From: Bacteroidales bacterium
GTDB taxonomy: Bacteria > Bacteroidota > Bacteroidia > Bacteroidales > UBA932
NCBI GenBank assembly: GCA_021443625.1
Contig: JABUTP010000073.1
Coordinates: forward strand, 1 to 5,589
Direction: 5' to 3'
Length of the DNA stretch: 5,589 nt
Shown here: positions 1 to 5,589 of the stretch, piece after piece
Layout: each line of letters starts with the position of its first letter
Numbering within the stretch: position 1 is the stretch's first letter
Made by a program: the position numbers and the translations under genes
Notes under the pieces: model-generated
Told to the model about the DNA's origin: nothing
The model's input: only the letters and a program-made list of their open reading frames with translations
Database searches by the model: none

Positions 1-1
1 G

Positions 2-268
2 AGCGTTACCGTCACCTCCGAAAATGACGTGACCGAAATCAAAGCGGGCGAAACCCTCCAGCTCTCGGCCGCCGTGGAACCCGCAAAAGCAGCCATAGAC
101 ACCATTATCTGGAAATCCCTGGACGAGACCAAGGCGACAGTCAGCGACAAGGGTCTCGTCACCGCCCTACTCTCCGGCGAAGTCACCATCGAGGCGGAGG
201 CCGTGATGGCCGGCAGCGGTCTGAGTATGAAAGGCGGTTTCACCCTCACTGTGGATATGGTCGCTCCG
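2..268 (+). repeat. Tandem paralogous BIG2 module, copy 1 (copy 2 at 899-1165)
   Basis: This segment aligns without gaps to 899-1165 in the next gene. By hand count, 70 of the 89 encoded residues are identical. Similarity falls abruptly just downstream of 268/1165, to 12 of 32 residues up to the first Ig-domain tryptophan. A third, more diverged relative is in the gene at 2738, around residues 24-110. The pattern indicates tandem gene duplication, either with faster divergence of the Ig part or with later homogenisation of the BIG2 part. Confidence 0.8.
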
Positions 269-808
269 GTCGTGGACCAGAACGACTCTAAGAAGTATGT
301 CAAGACGGGCGAACAATTCTCACTCACCGTCGATGCACGGGGCGAGAACCTGACCTACCAGTGGATGGGACAGGTAGGAAGAAAGTGGGGTCTGCTTCTC
401 AACGGCGGTCACGCCACTCTCACTCTCACTGCGGGAGACGCCGAAGCGACCGATTATTACCGCTGCACCGTGTCCAATGAAGCGGGCAGCGTGAATTCGG
501 GCATTTTCGAAGTCATCACCCAGATTCCCGCAATCATCAAGCAGCAGCCCCAGAACACGGCTGTAGGGGCACTGGAGACGAAGACCGTCAATGTGCTCGC
601 ATCCGGAACGGAACTCACTTACGATTGGCAGAAATACAACGAAAGCACTCTTACGTGGACAAGTTTCCCCTCTGACAACGGCAACTCATCCTATTCTTTC
701 GGTCCCTACCCGCGGACAACACTCTCCGGTACCTTCAAGGTCCGCTGCGTGGTAAGCAACAAGGTCAGCAGCGTCATTTCCTCCACCGCAACAGTCAGCA
801 TCAACTAA
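2..808 (+). CDS. BIG2/Ig-like repeat surface lipoprotein, 5'-truncated by window edge
   Basis: This is the C-terminal part of a predicted surface lipoprotein. The frame is open from base 2 and the first residues (SVTVTSEND...) align without gaps to residues 27 onward of the next gene, so the true start lies left of the window. About 26 residues are missing, presumably the lipoprotein signal peptide. The GTG at 29 is an internal valine codon, not a start. Counting from base 2, residues 1-89 form a BIG2 (bacterial Ig-like group 2) module with the typical TEIxAGExLQLSA and KGLVTA patterns. Residues about 90-175 and 176-268 are two Ig-like domains, each with a Y-x-W or Y-D-W core and an F-strand motif (YRCTVSNEAGSV; VRCVVSNKVSSV). 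The usual B-strand cysteine is absent. No catalytic motif is visible. A surface binding or adhesion role is inferred from the domains. It ends 12 bases before its paralogue and is probably cotranscribed with it. Confidence 0.85.
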   Translation, partial: SVTVTSENDVTEIKAGETLQLSAAVEPAKAAIDTIIWKSLDETKATVSDKGLVTALLSGEVTIEAEAVMAGSGLSMKGGFTLTVDMVAPVVDQNDSKKYVKTGEQFSLTVDARGENLTYQWMGQVGRKWGLLLNGGHATLTLTAGDAEATDYYRCTVSNEAGSVNSGIFEVITQIPAIIKQQPQNTAVGALETKTVNVLASGTELTYDWQKYNESTLTWTSFPSDNGNSSYSFGPYPRTTLSGTFKVRCVVSNKVSSVISSTATVSIN

Positions 809-820
809 CACTCTGAAGTC

Positions 821-2638
821 ATGAAACGATACATATTTATGATGCTTGCCGCAATGGCGGGCATCCTGGCAGCCTGCCAGCAGGAGGCGTTCATCCAGAG
901 CGTGACCGTCACCTCGGAAGGCAACATAACGGAAATCACCGCCGGAGAGAGCCTCCAGTTGTCGGCAAGGGTAAGCCCCGCAAAGGCAGTGATAGACACC
1001 ATCATCTGGAGATCCCTGGATGAGACCAAGGCAATCGTGGACGACAAGGGCCTCGTAACGGCGGTCCTGTCGGGAGAAGGCACCATTCAGGCCGAGGCCG
1101 TGATGGCCGGAAGCGGTCTGAGCATGAAGGGGCTGTTCAACCTTACGGTCCTGATGGGAGAGCCCTGCATCATAAAGCAGCCGGACGAACTGTACTTCCC
1201 GACCGGAGAGGACTATTCGTTCAGCATTATGGCCGCCGGGGAGAATCTCTCTTACATCTGGGAGAAGTCGAGCACCGGAAACGGGCTGTGGGCAATATAC
1301 AAAGACTCAAAGAGCGTGATGAGCGGAACTGCGGGAGAGAAGGCCTCAACCGTCTGGTACCGCTGCACAGTATCCAATGACGCCGGTTCCGTGACATCAA
1401 AGCCCATCGAGGTCAACTTCCAGGTTCCCCCGACCATAGTCGAGGAGCCCGTCTGGACAAGCGGCGACAACATCTACCTGGTCGCATCCGGCACCGCCCT
1501 CTCCTACGACTGGCAGCTCTACGACGAAAAGGAATGCAAGTGGGAAAGCACCACGGTCAACAACGGAGCCTCCTCCATCAGGGTATTTCTGATGTTGGGA
1601 CAGGAGCCTCCCGCAATACGCTGCGTGGTAAGCAACAAGGTCGGCAGCGTCACCAGCAAGGCCATCCTGGTCTGCGAGCCAGACACCGGGACTCCCACGG
1701 AACTCTCCGTTTCACAGACAGTCATTACCTGGGACTGGGATAAAAATCTCCCTGTAATAGTGGATGTCACCGCCAACAAGGATTGGACGGCTGCAGTTGC
1801 CGACACCGAAAACTGGGGTCTGGTCGTTGGGAATGACGGCAAAAATTTTATGGCATATCCCAAATCAAAGAACCTCGACTATCGCGGCAGGACAACAACA
1901 GTTTCAATAATCTGCGAAGACAAAGAATGTCTTGTCAAATGCACGCAGATTCCGGGTCCGTACGTAAACGGCCACAGATATGTGGATCTGGGGCTGCCCA
2001 GCGGAGTGCTCTGGGCCACCTGCGACCTGGGCGCGGAGAATCCCGAGGACATCGGCGACCTCTATGGATGGGGTGCGACCACTCCTTACGACAAAGTGAC
2101 CGATATCGATTGGGGCCTGTACTTCGGATATCTGCACCAGCTTCCGTACATCGCCGGGACTTCGGCAGAGACCTGCGGGAAAAATTTCGACCCCTTGAAA
2201 GAATACGTCAATCAAGACGGGGAGCACTACAATGTGGAGGGAAACCCCGGCATCAGTGACGGAATAGGCGGATCGGAATTCGATGCCGCAAGACAGGAAT
2301 GGGAAAGCATCTGGCGTATGCCGACCGCACAGGAAAGTATTGAATTGGTGTCCAACTGCGATGTGGATATGGCAGAGGTGAACGGGCACAAAGTATTCAT
2401 TCTGACAAGCAAACTCAACGGAGCGCAACTCACATTGCCCGTCACTTTGGGGCAGACGGGAGTATACGGATATGGAGGAAGATTCTGGGCATCAACTCCC
2501 ACGAACGACCCCTCGATGTGTATGACGGTTTTGACCACTGAAATAAAAGGAATCGGGTGCAAGAGTTACTACAGAGACGTCGCCTGTCCCATCCGTCCCG
2601 TCGCCAAACCGTACATTCCCAAGATACCAATAATATAA
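821..2638 (+). CDS. Multidomain lipoprotein: BIG2 - Ig - Ig - BACON-like - FISUMP-like domain
   Basis: Predicted lipoprotein of 605 aa, probably exposed at the cell surface. Residues 1-19 are a short basic/hydrophobic signal ending in the lipobox L16-A-A-C19, which fixes the ATG at 821. Residues 27-115 are BIG2. Residues 116-200 and 202-287 are Ig-like domains with YRCTVSNDAGSV and IRCVVSNKVGSV F-strand motifs. Residues about 293-377 resemble a BACON domain (LSVSQTVITW, then NKDWTAAV, ending KCTQ), often carbohydrate- or mucin-associated in Bacteroidota. Residues about 381-594 match the 'Fibrobacter succinogenes major paralogous' type domain: YVDLGLPSGVLWATCDLGAE, LYGWGATTP, DAARQEWESIWRMPT, FWASTP and the terminal IRPV. 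The function of that last domain is not established to my knowledge. The gene follows its paralogue by 12 bases with no promoter match between them, suggesting an operon. Glycan or host-surface binding is inferred; no enzymatic motif was seen. Confidence 0.9.
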   Translation: MKRYIFMMLAAMAGILAACQQEAFIQSVTVTSEGNITEITAGESLQLSARVSPAKAVIDTIIWRSLDETKAIVDDKGLVTAVLSGEGTIQAEAVMAGSGLSMKGLFNLTVLMGEPCIIKQPDELYFPTGEDYSFSIMAAGENLSYIWEKSSTGNGLWAIYKDSKSVMSGTAGEKASTVWYRCTVSNDAGSVTSKPIEVNFQVPPTIVEEPVWTSGDNIYLVASGTALSYDWQLYDEKECKWESTTVNNGASSIRVFLMLGQEPPAIRCVVSNKVGSVTSKAILVCEPDTGTPTELSVSQTVITWDWDKNLPVIVDVTANKDWTAAVADTENWGLVVGNDGKNFMAYPKSKNLDYRGRTTTVSIICEDKECLVKCTQIPGPYVNGHRYVDLGLPSGVLWATCDLGAENPEDIGDLYGWGATTPYDKVTDIDWGLYFGYLHQLPYIAGTSAETCGKNFDPLKEYVNQDGEHYNVEGNPGISDGIGGSEFDAARQEWESIWRMPTAQESIELVSNCDVDMAEVNGHKVFILTSKLNGAQLTLPVTLGQTGVYGYGGRFWASTPTNDPSMCMTVLTTEIKGIGCKSYYRDVACPIRPVAKPYIPKIPII

Positions 2639-2640
2639 TT

Positions 2641-2676
2641 TGTCCGAATATTCCCAACGGATGTCCGAATATTACC
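2641..2676. repeat. Direct repeat with 21-bp period upstream of third lipoprotein gene
   Basis: The 12-mer TGTCCGAATATT occurs at 2641-2652 and again at 2662-2673. Each copy is followed by one variable base and CC, so the unit is 15 bases with one mismatch. The spacing start to start is 21 bp, about two helical turns, which puts both copies on the same DNA face. Each unit contains the palindrome AATATT. The pair begins two bases after the stop codon of the preceding gene and ends 22 bases before a -7 promoter match. That is where an activator or repressor would bind. The regulatory role is inferred. Confidence 0.55.
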
Positions 2677-2698
2677 ACTGCCGGAGGAGAGAAGCGTC

Positions 2699-2706
2699 TA
2701 ACTTTG
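2699..2706 (+). promoter_or_regulatory. Putative Bacteroidota -7 promoter element (TAACTTTG)
   Basis: This is an exact match to the Bacteroidota sigma-ABfr -7 consensus TAnnTTTG, 31 bases before the ATG of the third lipoprotein gene. No good -33 TTTG is found at normal spacing; only a weak ACTG at 2677-2680 is present. Its position downstream of the direct repeat supports a promoter that may need a bound regulator. Confidence 0.5.
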
Positions 2707-2737
2707 CCGGTGGAAACCAAATAAACCGACATACAAG

Positions 2738-3619
2738 ATGAAAAAGACACTTCTCTTCCTCGCAGGCGTGATGGCTCTGGCGGCCTGCAACAAGGAGCCC
2801 CTTCCCAAGAGCCTTTCCATCAGCACCGAAAGCGGCAGCACGTCCGTGGAACTGGGCGAAACCATCCAGCTCGTTGCGACTGCCACTCCTTCAAAGGACG
2901 CCATCGAATCCATCACCTGGACTTCTCTGGCCCCCGAGATTGCCACAGTTGACGCGAACGGCCTTGTCACCGCCATCAATACCGGTACAGTGACCATCGA
3001 GGCAGAGGCCATCCCCGCAAACGAGAAGGGTTCACCCGTCAAGGGCAGCATCTCCATCACGGTGGAAATACAGAAGCCGCATATCGTAACCCAGCCCCAG
3101 GCGCAGACAGTCGCACTGAATGCCTCATACACCTTGAGCGTGGAGGCCCTCGGAGAGCGTCTGAATTACCAATGGATGAAGAGATTCGGAGAAAACGGCG
3201 ACCTTATAACTGTTGTCGATCACGGCCAGAGCATCACCGAGTCATCCGACATCGCCGGGGACATCCACTATTACTGCATAGTGTCCAACGAGTTCGGCAG
3301 CGTCACATCTGAAACCGCTGTTGTGACAGTAGTCACTACGCCCTACATCATGGTCCAGCCGCAGAATAGAACAATCAAAGCGGGCCAAACCATAAAATTG
3401 TCCATAACTGCACTGGGTGACAACCTGAAATACGACTGGCAGACATATTACGAAAAAAACTGGCTCTCCCTGCCCAATGCGTCAAACGGCAAATCCACAA
3501 TGGAAATACCCACCAATTCATCCATAACTCTCGGCAACTACATATTCAGATGTAAAGTCAGCAACGACGACCGCAGTGTAACCAGCGAGTATGCAACTGT
3601 AACCATCACAGCCAATTAG
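2738..3619 (+). CDS. BIG2 - Ig - Ig surface lipoprotein (third tandem paralogue)
   Basis: Predicted lipoprotein of 293 aa. Residues 1-17 form a signal peptide (MKKTLLFLAG...) with lipobox L14-A-A-C17. The residues after the cysteine (NKE) resemble the short charged tails that mark surface-exported lipoproteins in this phylum. Residues about 24-110 are a BIG2 module (LGETIQLVATATPS, NGLVTAINTGTVTIEAEA). Residues 113-198 and 202-292 are Ig-like domains with NYQW/KYDW cores and F-strand motifs YYCIVSNEFGSV and FRCKVSNDDRSV. As in the paralogues, each Ig domain has the F-strand cysteine but no B-strand partner. It has the same core architecture as the gene cut by the left edge and lacks the BACON-like and FISUMP-like extension of the middle gene. 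It has its own promoter-like element and a downstream terminator, so it may be expressed separately from the other two. The ligand is unknown; a surface-binding role is inferred. Confidence 0.9.
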   Translation: MKKTLLFLAGVMALAACNKEPLPKSLSISTESGSTSVELGETIQLVATATPSKDAIESITWTSLAPEIATVDANGLVTAINTGTVTIEAEAIPANEKGSPVKGSISITVEIQKPHIVTQPQAQTVALNASYTLSVEALGERLNYQWMKRFGENGDLITVVDHGQSITESSDIAGDIHYYCIVSNEFGSVTSETAVVTVVTTPYIMVQPQNRTIKAGQTIKLSITALGDNLKYDWQTYYEKNWLSLPNASNGKSTMEIPTNSSITLGNYIFRCKVSNDDRSVTSEYATVTITAN

Positions 3620-3676
3620 CACCCTTCCAGAACTATTCCGACATAACAATTCTAACACATTCCATATATACCGACC

Positions 3677-3710
3677 ACCGGCCCGGACATCCTGCCCGGG
3701 CCGGTTTTTT
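3677..3710 (+). terminator. Rho-independent terminator of the lipoprotein cluster
   Basis: A perfect 10-bp GC-rich inverted repeat (ACCGGCCCGG at 3677-3686, CCGGGCCGGT at 3696-3705) flanks a 9-base loop. A run of six T follows at 3705-3710. It lies 57 bases after the stop of the third lipoprotein gene. There is no A-run on the other side, so it should act only on + strand transcription. Its T-run overlaps the stop codon of the convergent - strand fragment. Confidence 0.9.
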
Positions 3711-4089
3711 ATATGCGTTCGATTATGCAGTTGTGCTCTTTCCCGCTCTTCTCGTAGCTGATGGCGCAGAGGATGACCTCGCCGGCATATTCCTTCAGTG
3801 GTGCGGGGTAGTTCTTCCGCTTGATCTGGTCGATGGCTGTGATAGCATCCTTCTTCCATTTCAGTTCGATGATGATGGCAGGAAGGTCAACATTTCGCCA
3901 CAGCACGAACACAACATCGGCAAATCCACGTCCGGCAGGGAGCTCTCGCACCATCTTGTATTTGTTGCGTGCGGAATAGAAGGCAAGGTTAATGACGCAG
4001 GAGAGGGCATTCTCGTCGTTGTATTTCAGGATGCTTGTACTCTCTGACAAGAAAGGCTGAAAGACGAAGATGGAAGGGATGCAGCCCAT
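3709..4089 (-). pseudogene. C-terminal remnant of AAA-ATPase-like / PD-(D/E)XK nuclease-domain protein
   Basis: The open frame encodes up to 126 aa from the ATG at 4089. From about residue 19 (SILKYNDENALSCVINLAFYSA) to the end it matches the C-terminal PD-(D/E)XK domain of the large Bacteroidota family that normally has an N-terminal AAA-ATPase-like region and about 500 or more residues. Nuclease-fold residues are visible: E49 in VRELPAG, D58 in GRGFADVVF, E75-L-K77 in IIIELKW, and Q88 with K92 and Y94 in IDQIKRKNYP. So the domain itself looks intact. The first ~18 residues (MGCIPSIFVFQPFLSE) do not look like the family. An in-frame stop lies just upstream at 4099-4101, and no -7 element precedes the start. 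This is best read as a stub left after loss of about 400 N-terminal codons. A short expressed stand-alone domain is possible but less likely. It converges on the third lipoprotein gene. Confidence 0.7.
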
Positions 4090-4151
4090 CAAAAATGATT
4101 ATTTGTTGAAAATATTCTTTTTTTGTGCAGAGTTATGGCACAAGTAAGCAT

Positions 4152-4159
4152 TATCTTTG
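4152..4159 (+). promoter_or_regulatory. Putative Bacteroidota -7 promoter element (TATCTTTG)
   Basis: This is an exact TAnnTTTG match 18 bases before the ATG at 4178. It implies a very short leader and argues against the upstream TTG at 4157, which lies inside the element. A TTTG at 4122-4125 follows a run of T but sits 26 bases away, longer than the usual -33 spacing. The flanking DNA is AT-rich. Confidence 0.5.
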
Positions 4160-4177
4160 CCCTTAAAATATCATTGT

Positions 4178-5374
4178 ATGAAAAGAAATATACCTGAATT
4201 TCAGTACGTGGATGCGTGGAAGATACTATCTTCAAACAACATTAATGGAAATGTCGTTGATGACAAGAGTTTAGAAATAATGCTTCGGATTGAGGAATCC
4301 ATGTCAAGTCTTGAAGTAATGGGGGACGATGACAGACGATTTTTCTGGATAAGATCAAAGGATAGTTCGGGGAGATATGAATGGCTTTGGGTTTTGACTG
4401 CGCATTACAAAGATTTTCATTATCTGATTCTCAGCGATGGGAAATTTAAATTTACAACTTTGAAGAACAAGGACGGTGTTGTGGGTGATTCTAGGAAGGA
4501 TCGTAGATATGACTATTCAGATGTCCTTCTATCATTAGAAGCCCATGTTAATGCCGTGGTAGAATGGATATGTGAGGACTCAGACGGATACAACAAGTAT
4601 GTCAATCGATATATTCCTTATCATAAGCGTAATGGAGATATTCCGATGAAAACCCTGATGGCAATAGACCCTCGCTATGAATGTAGGGATGAGACGCACA
4701 ACATCAAGACAATGGAACTTATCAAATCTTCGATACCCACATTATATGACAAAAAGACTCTTCGCAATTATATAAGCGTATGGTCTGCTGCGTTTCGCAT
4801 TCTGGAGAAATCAAAAACCAGATATGGAGCCGACGAGCTTGAAAATAAGACAATACAGGACTGTGCTGCATTGGATGATATTGAACTTTTCAGGACATAT
4901 GACTCTAAAGGAGAGGAAATAGAAGGATTAGACCTTGACTCTGAGAGCGATTTCGACAAATGGTACAATGAGAATCTTGTGTATCATTGTATGGATGTAG
5001 GATACGCACGCATTCACCTTGGCTTTAGTAGCAAGTGTGAGGGCAAAGAAGAGGATAGCAGCCAATATCAGTTCACGATATGGTTCAGTGTAAGCGGATA
5101 CTGGGAGGATGTTATGGAAATAGCAATAGGTCTTTACAATCAAGGGATTATACTAAAGGTTAGAAATGCAGATGATATACTTGAATTCCTTAAGAAAGAC
5201 TATTTGGTCGGATTCCGCCCTTGTCCAGATAAGTACATGAATCGTGACGGAGTTAAGGCTCAGGTATTTTTGCCATACATAGGGGATGTGACAAAAGAAG
5301 TTTATTGGAAGATAATAAAGGCAACATCTTGGCATAAAGAGCCTATGATCAGGCCTATGAGCATTAAAAAATAA
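4178..5374 (+). CDS. AT-rich orphan gene, hypothetical protein of 398 aa
   Basis: I do not recognise the family. The ATG at 4178 is chosen because the in-frame TTG at 4157 overlaps a -7 promoter match. The product looks soluble: there is no signal peptide, membrane segment or obvious repeat. Residues about 53-95 are rich in aromatic residues and probably beta-stranded (RRFFWIRSKD, YEWLWVLTAHY, FHYLILSDGKFKF). Residues about 112-215 look largely helical (VLLSLEAHVNAVVEWICED, MKTLMAIDPRYECRDETHN, LRNYISVWSAAFRILEKSK). Residues 232-262 are strongly acidic. Residues about 297-380 look like a mixed alpha/beta domain (YQFTIWFSVSGYWEDVMEIA, DDILEFLKKDYLVGFRPCP). No nucleotide-binding, nuclease or DNA-binding motif was seen. 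Its composition differs from the neighbours: the line 4441-4500 is about 38% GC against about 58% at 901-960. It lies antiparallel between two truncated genes, which suggests horizontal acquisition. No intrinsic terminator follows it. Confidence 0.8.
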   Translation: MKRNIPEFQYVDAWKILSSNNINGNVVDDKSLEIMLRIEESMSSLEVMGDDDRRFFWIRSKDSSGRYEWLWVLTAHYKDFHYLILSDGKFKFTTLKNKDGVVGDSRKDRRYDYSDVLLSLEAHVNAVVEWICEDSDGYNKYVNRYIPYHKRNGDIPMKTLMAIDPRYECRDETHNIKTMELIKSSIPTLYDKKTLRNYISVWSAAFRILEKSKTRYGADELENKTIQDCAALDDIELFRTYDSKGEEIEGLDLDSESDFDKWYNENLVYHCMDVGYARIHLGFSSKCEGKEEDSSQYQFTIWFSVSGYWEDVMEIAIGLYNQGIILKVRNADDILEFLKKDYLVGFRPCPDKYMNRDGVKAQVFLPYIGDVTKEVYWKIIKATSWHKEPMIRPMSIKK

Positions 5375-5502
5375 GTGTATGAACCATTGACTTGCGGAGG
5401 ATTGCGGAAATCATACACATCGTGCCCCGCCTCACGAAGCCGACTCACCACTTCCGGATAATGCTGGTTTCTCCAGCTGCTCGCAACGTATATCTTTGCC
5501 AT
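5302..5502 (-). pseudogene. N-terminal stub of a nucleoside 2-deoxyribosyltransferase-like protein
   Basis: The first ~36 codons (5502 down to about 5395) read MAKIYVASSWRNQHYPEVV, then LREAGHDVYDFRNPP. This matches the opening beta-alpha-beta unit of small Bacteroidota proteins related to nucleoside 2-deoxyribosyltransferases, which in active enzymes move deoxyribose between bases in salvage. After NPP the family-like sequence stops. The remaining frame to 5302 (QVNGSYTYFLM...) is hydrophobic, unlike the family, and antisense to the 3' end of the orphan gene, so it is probably accidental. The other two frames after the break do not restore the family either, which argues for truncation rather than a simple frameshift. 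Catalytic residues located later in such enzymes are missing, so the product should be inactive. A promoter-like element upstream suggests the gene was once expressed. The identification rests on a short segment. Confidence 0.55.
5375..5418. repeat. 8-bp perfect inverted repeat at the orphan-gene/stub junction
   Basis: GTGTATGA (5375-5382) starts directly after the orphan gene's stop codon. Its exact reverse complement TCATACAC lies at 5411-5418 inside the deoxyribosyltransferase-like stub. They are 28 bases apart. Within the interval, TTGCGGA is repeated at 5392-5398 and 5402-5408. The loop is long and no T-run follows, so this is not a convincing terminator. It marks the probable recombination junction. 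Confidence 0.45.
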
Positions 5503-5521
5503 AACAGATTTCTCAATAGAC

Positions 5522-5529
5522 CAAATTTA
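5522..5529 (-). promoter_or_regulatory. Putative -7 promoter element for the - strand stub (TAAATTTG)
   Basis: On the - strand this reads TAAATTTG, an exact TAnnTTTG match 19 bases upstream of the ATG at 5502. That is nearly the same spacing as at the orphan gene. The only TTTG upstream is 12 bases away, too close for a standard -33 element. The surrounding 5503-5589 is AT-rich and shows no gene. Confidence 0.4.
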
Positions 5530-5589
5530 GCATTTATTTCTCAAATTGTTGTGTGGTTATATAGAGGTCTGGATTTTTGTTTTTTAACA

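Noticed and set aside
29..31. GTG as the start of the first lipoprotein gene
   Set aside because: The frame is open to the window edge, and the residues before it (SVTVTSEND) align with the paralogue at 899-925, so this is an internal Val codon.
1904..2428. - strand open frame of 174 codons inside the second lipoprotein gene
   Set aside because: The + strand reading has clear FISUMP-like motifs across the same bases. The antisense frame has no recognisable domain or start context and reflects GC-rich composition.
2674..2714. Possible hairpin CCACTGCCGG / CCGGTGG after the second lipoprotein gene
   Set aside because: The pairing is interrupted by a bulge, has a long loop containing the promoter match, and has no T-run.
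3733..4047. + strand open frame of about 104 codons
   Set aside because: It is antisense to the PD-(D/E)XK fragment, whose - strand frame carries recognisable nuclease motifs. The + strand translation shows no domain.
4090..4140. Terminal inverted repeats or target-site duplication around the orphan gene
   Set aside because: I compared sequence near 4040-4140 with 5375-5420 and found no convincing matching ends; AT-rich runs alone give short chance matches.
4157..4177. TTG at 4157 as the start of the orphan gene, adding seven residues
   Set aside because: It overlaps the TAnnTTTG promoter match at 4152-4159, and a normal ATG follows at 4178.
5375..5418. Inverted repeat as a terminator for the orphan gene
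   Set aside because: The 28-base loop, the short 8-bp AT-mixed stem and the lack of a following T-run make intrinsic termination unlikely.
5491..5498. TATCTTTG, a second exact -7 promoter match on the + strand, identical over ten bases to 4152-4161
   Set aside because: It is the reverse complement of codons 2-4 of the deoxyribosyltransferase-like stub (MAKIYV), and no + strand gene follows. Flanking bases do not match, so it is not an insertion-site duplication.

Overview
The window looks like chromosomal DNA of a Bacteroidota (Bacteroidales-type) bacterium, probably gut- or rumen-associated. The reasons are lipoprotein signal peptides with LAAC lipoboxes, tandem BIG2/Ig-like surface lipoproteins, a BACON-like domain joined to a 'Fibrobacter succinogenes major paralogous' type domain, exact matches to the Bacteroidota -7 promoter element (TAnnTTTG), and starts without a clear Shine-Dalgarno sequence. 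I cannot name a genus.

Region 1 (about 1-3710, GC-rich) is a tandem family of three + strand predicted outer-membrane/surface lipoproteins. The first is cut by the left edge (2-808). The second (821-2638) follows 12 bases later and is probably cotranscribed. The third (2738-3619) has its own putative promoter, preceded by a 21-bp-period direct repeat, and ends at a strong intrinsic terminator (3677-3710). All three share the order BIG2 - Ig-like - Ig-like. The middle one adds a BACON-like domain and a C-terminal FISUMP-like domain. Copies 1 and 2 are very similar in the BIG2 module and then diverge sharply in the Ig loops, while the Ig framework is retained. A role in binding or adhesion at the cell surface is inferred.

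Region 2 (about 3709-5529) looks like a damaged, recombined locus. On the - strand are the last ~110 codons of a PD-(D/E)XK nuclease-domain protein (3709-4089), without its usual N-terminal part. Further right on the same strand are the first ~36 codons of a nucleoside 2-deoxyribosyltransferase-like gene (5502 to about 5395), with a promoter-like element but no 3' part. Between the two stubs, on the + strand, is an AT-rich gene of unknown function (4178-5374, 398 aa) with its own -7 promoter match. The simplest reading is that this orphan gene arrived by an insertion/deletion that removed the 3' end of one resident gene and the 5' end of another.

No tRNA, rRNA, CRISPR array, transposase, integrase or complete insertion sequence was seen. 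The most interesting items are the orphan gene with its boundaries, the modular divergence in the lipoprotein array, and the spaced direct repeat ahead of the third lipoprotein gene.
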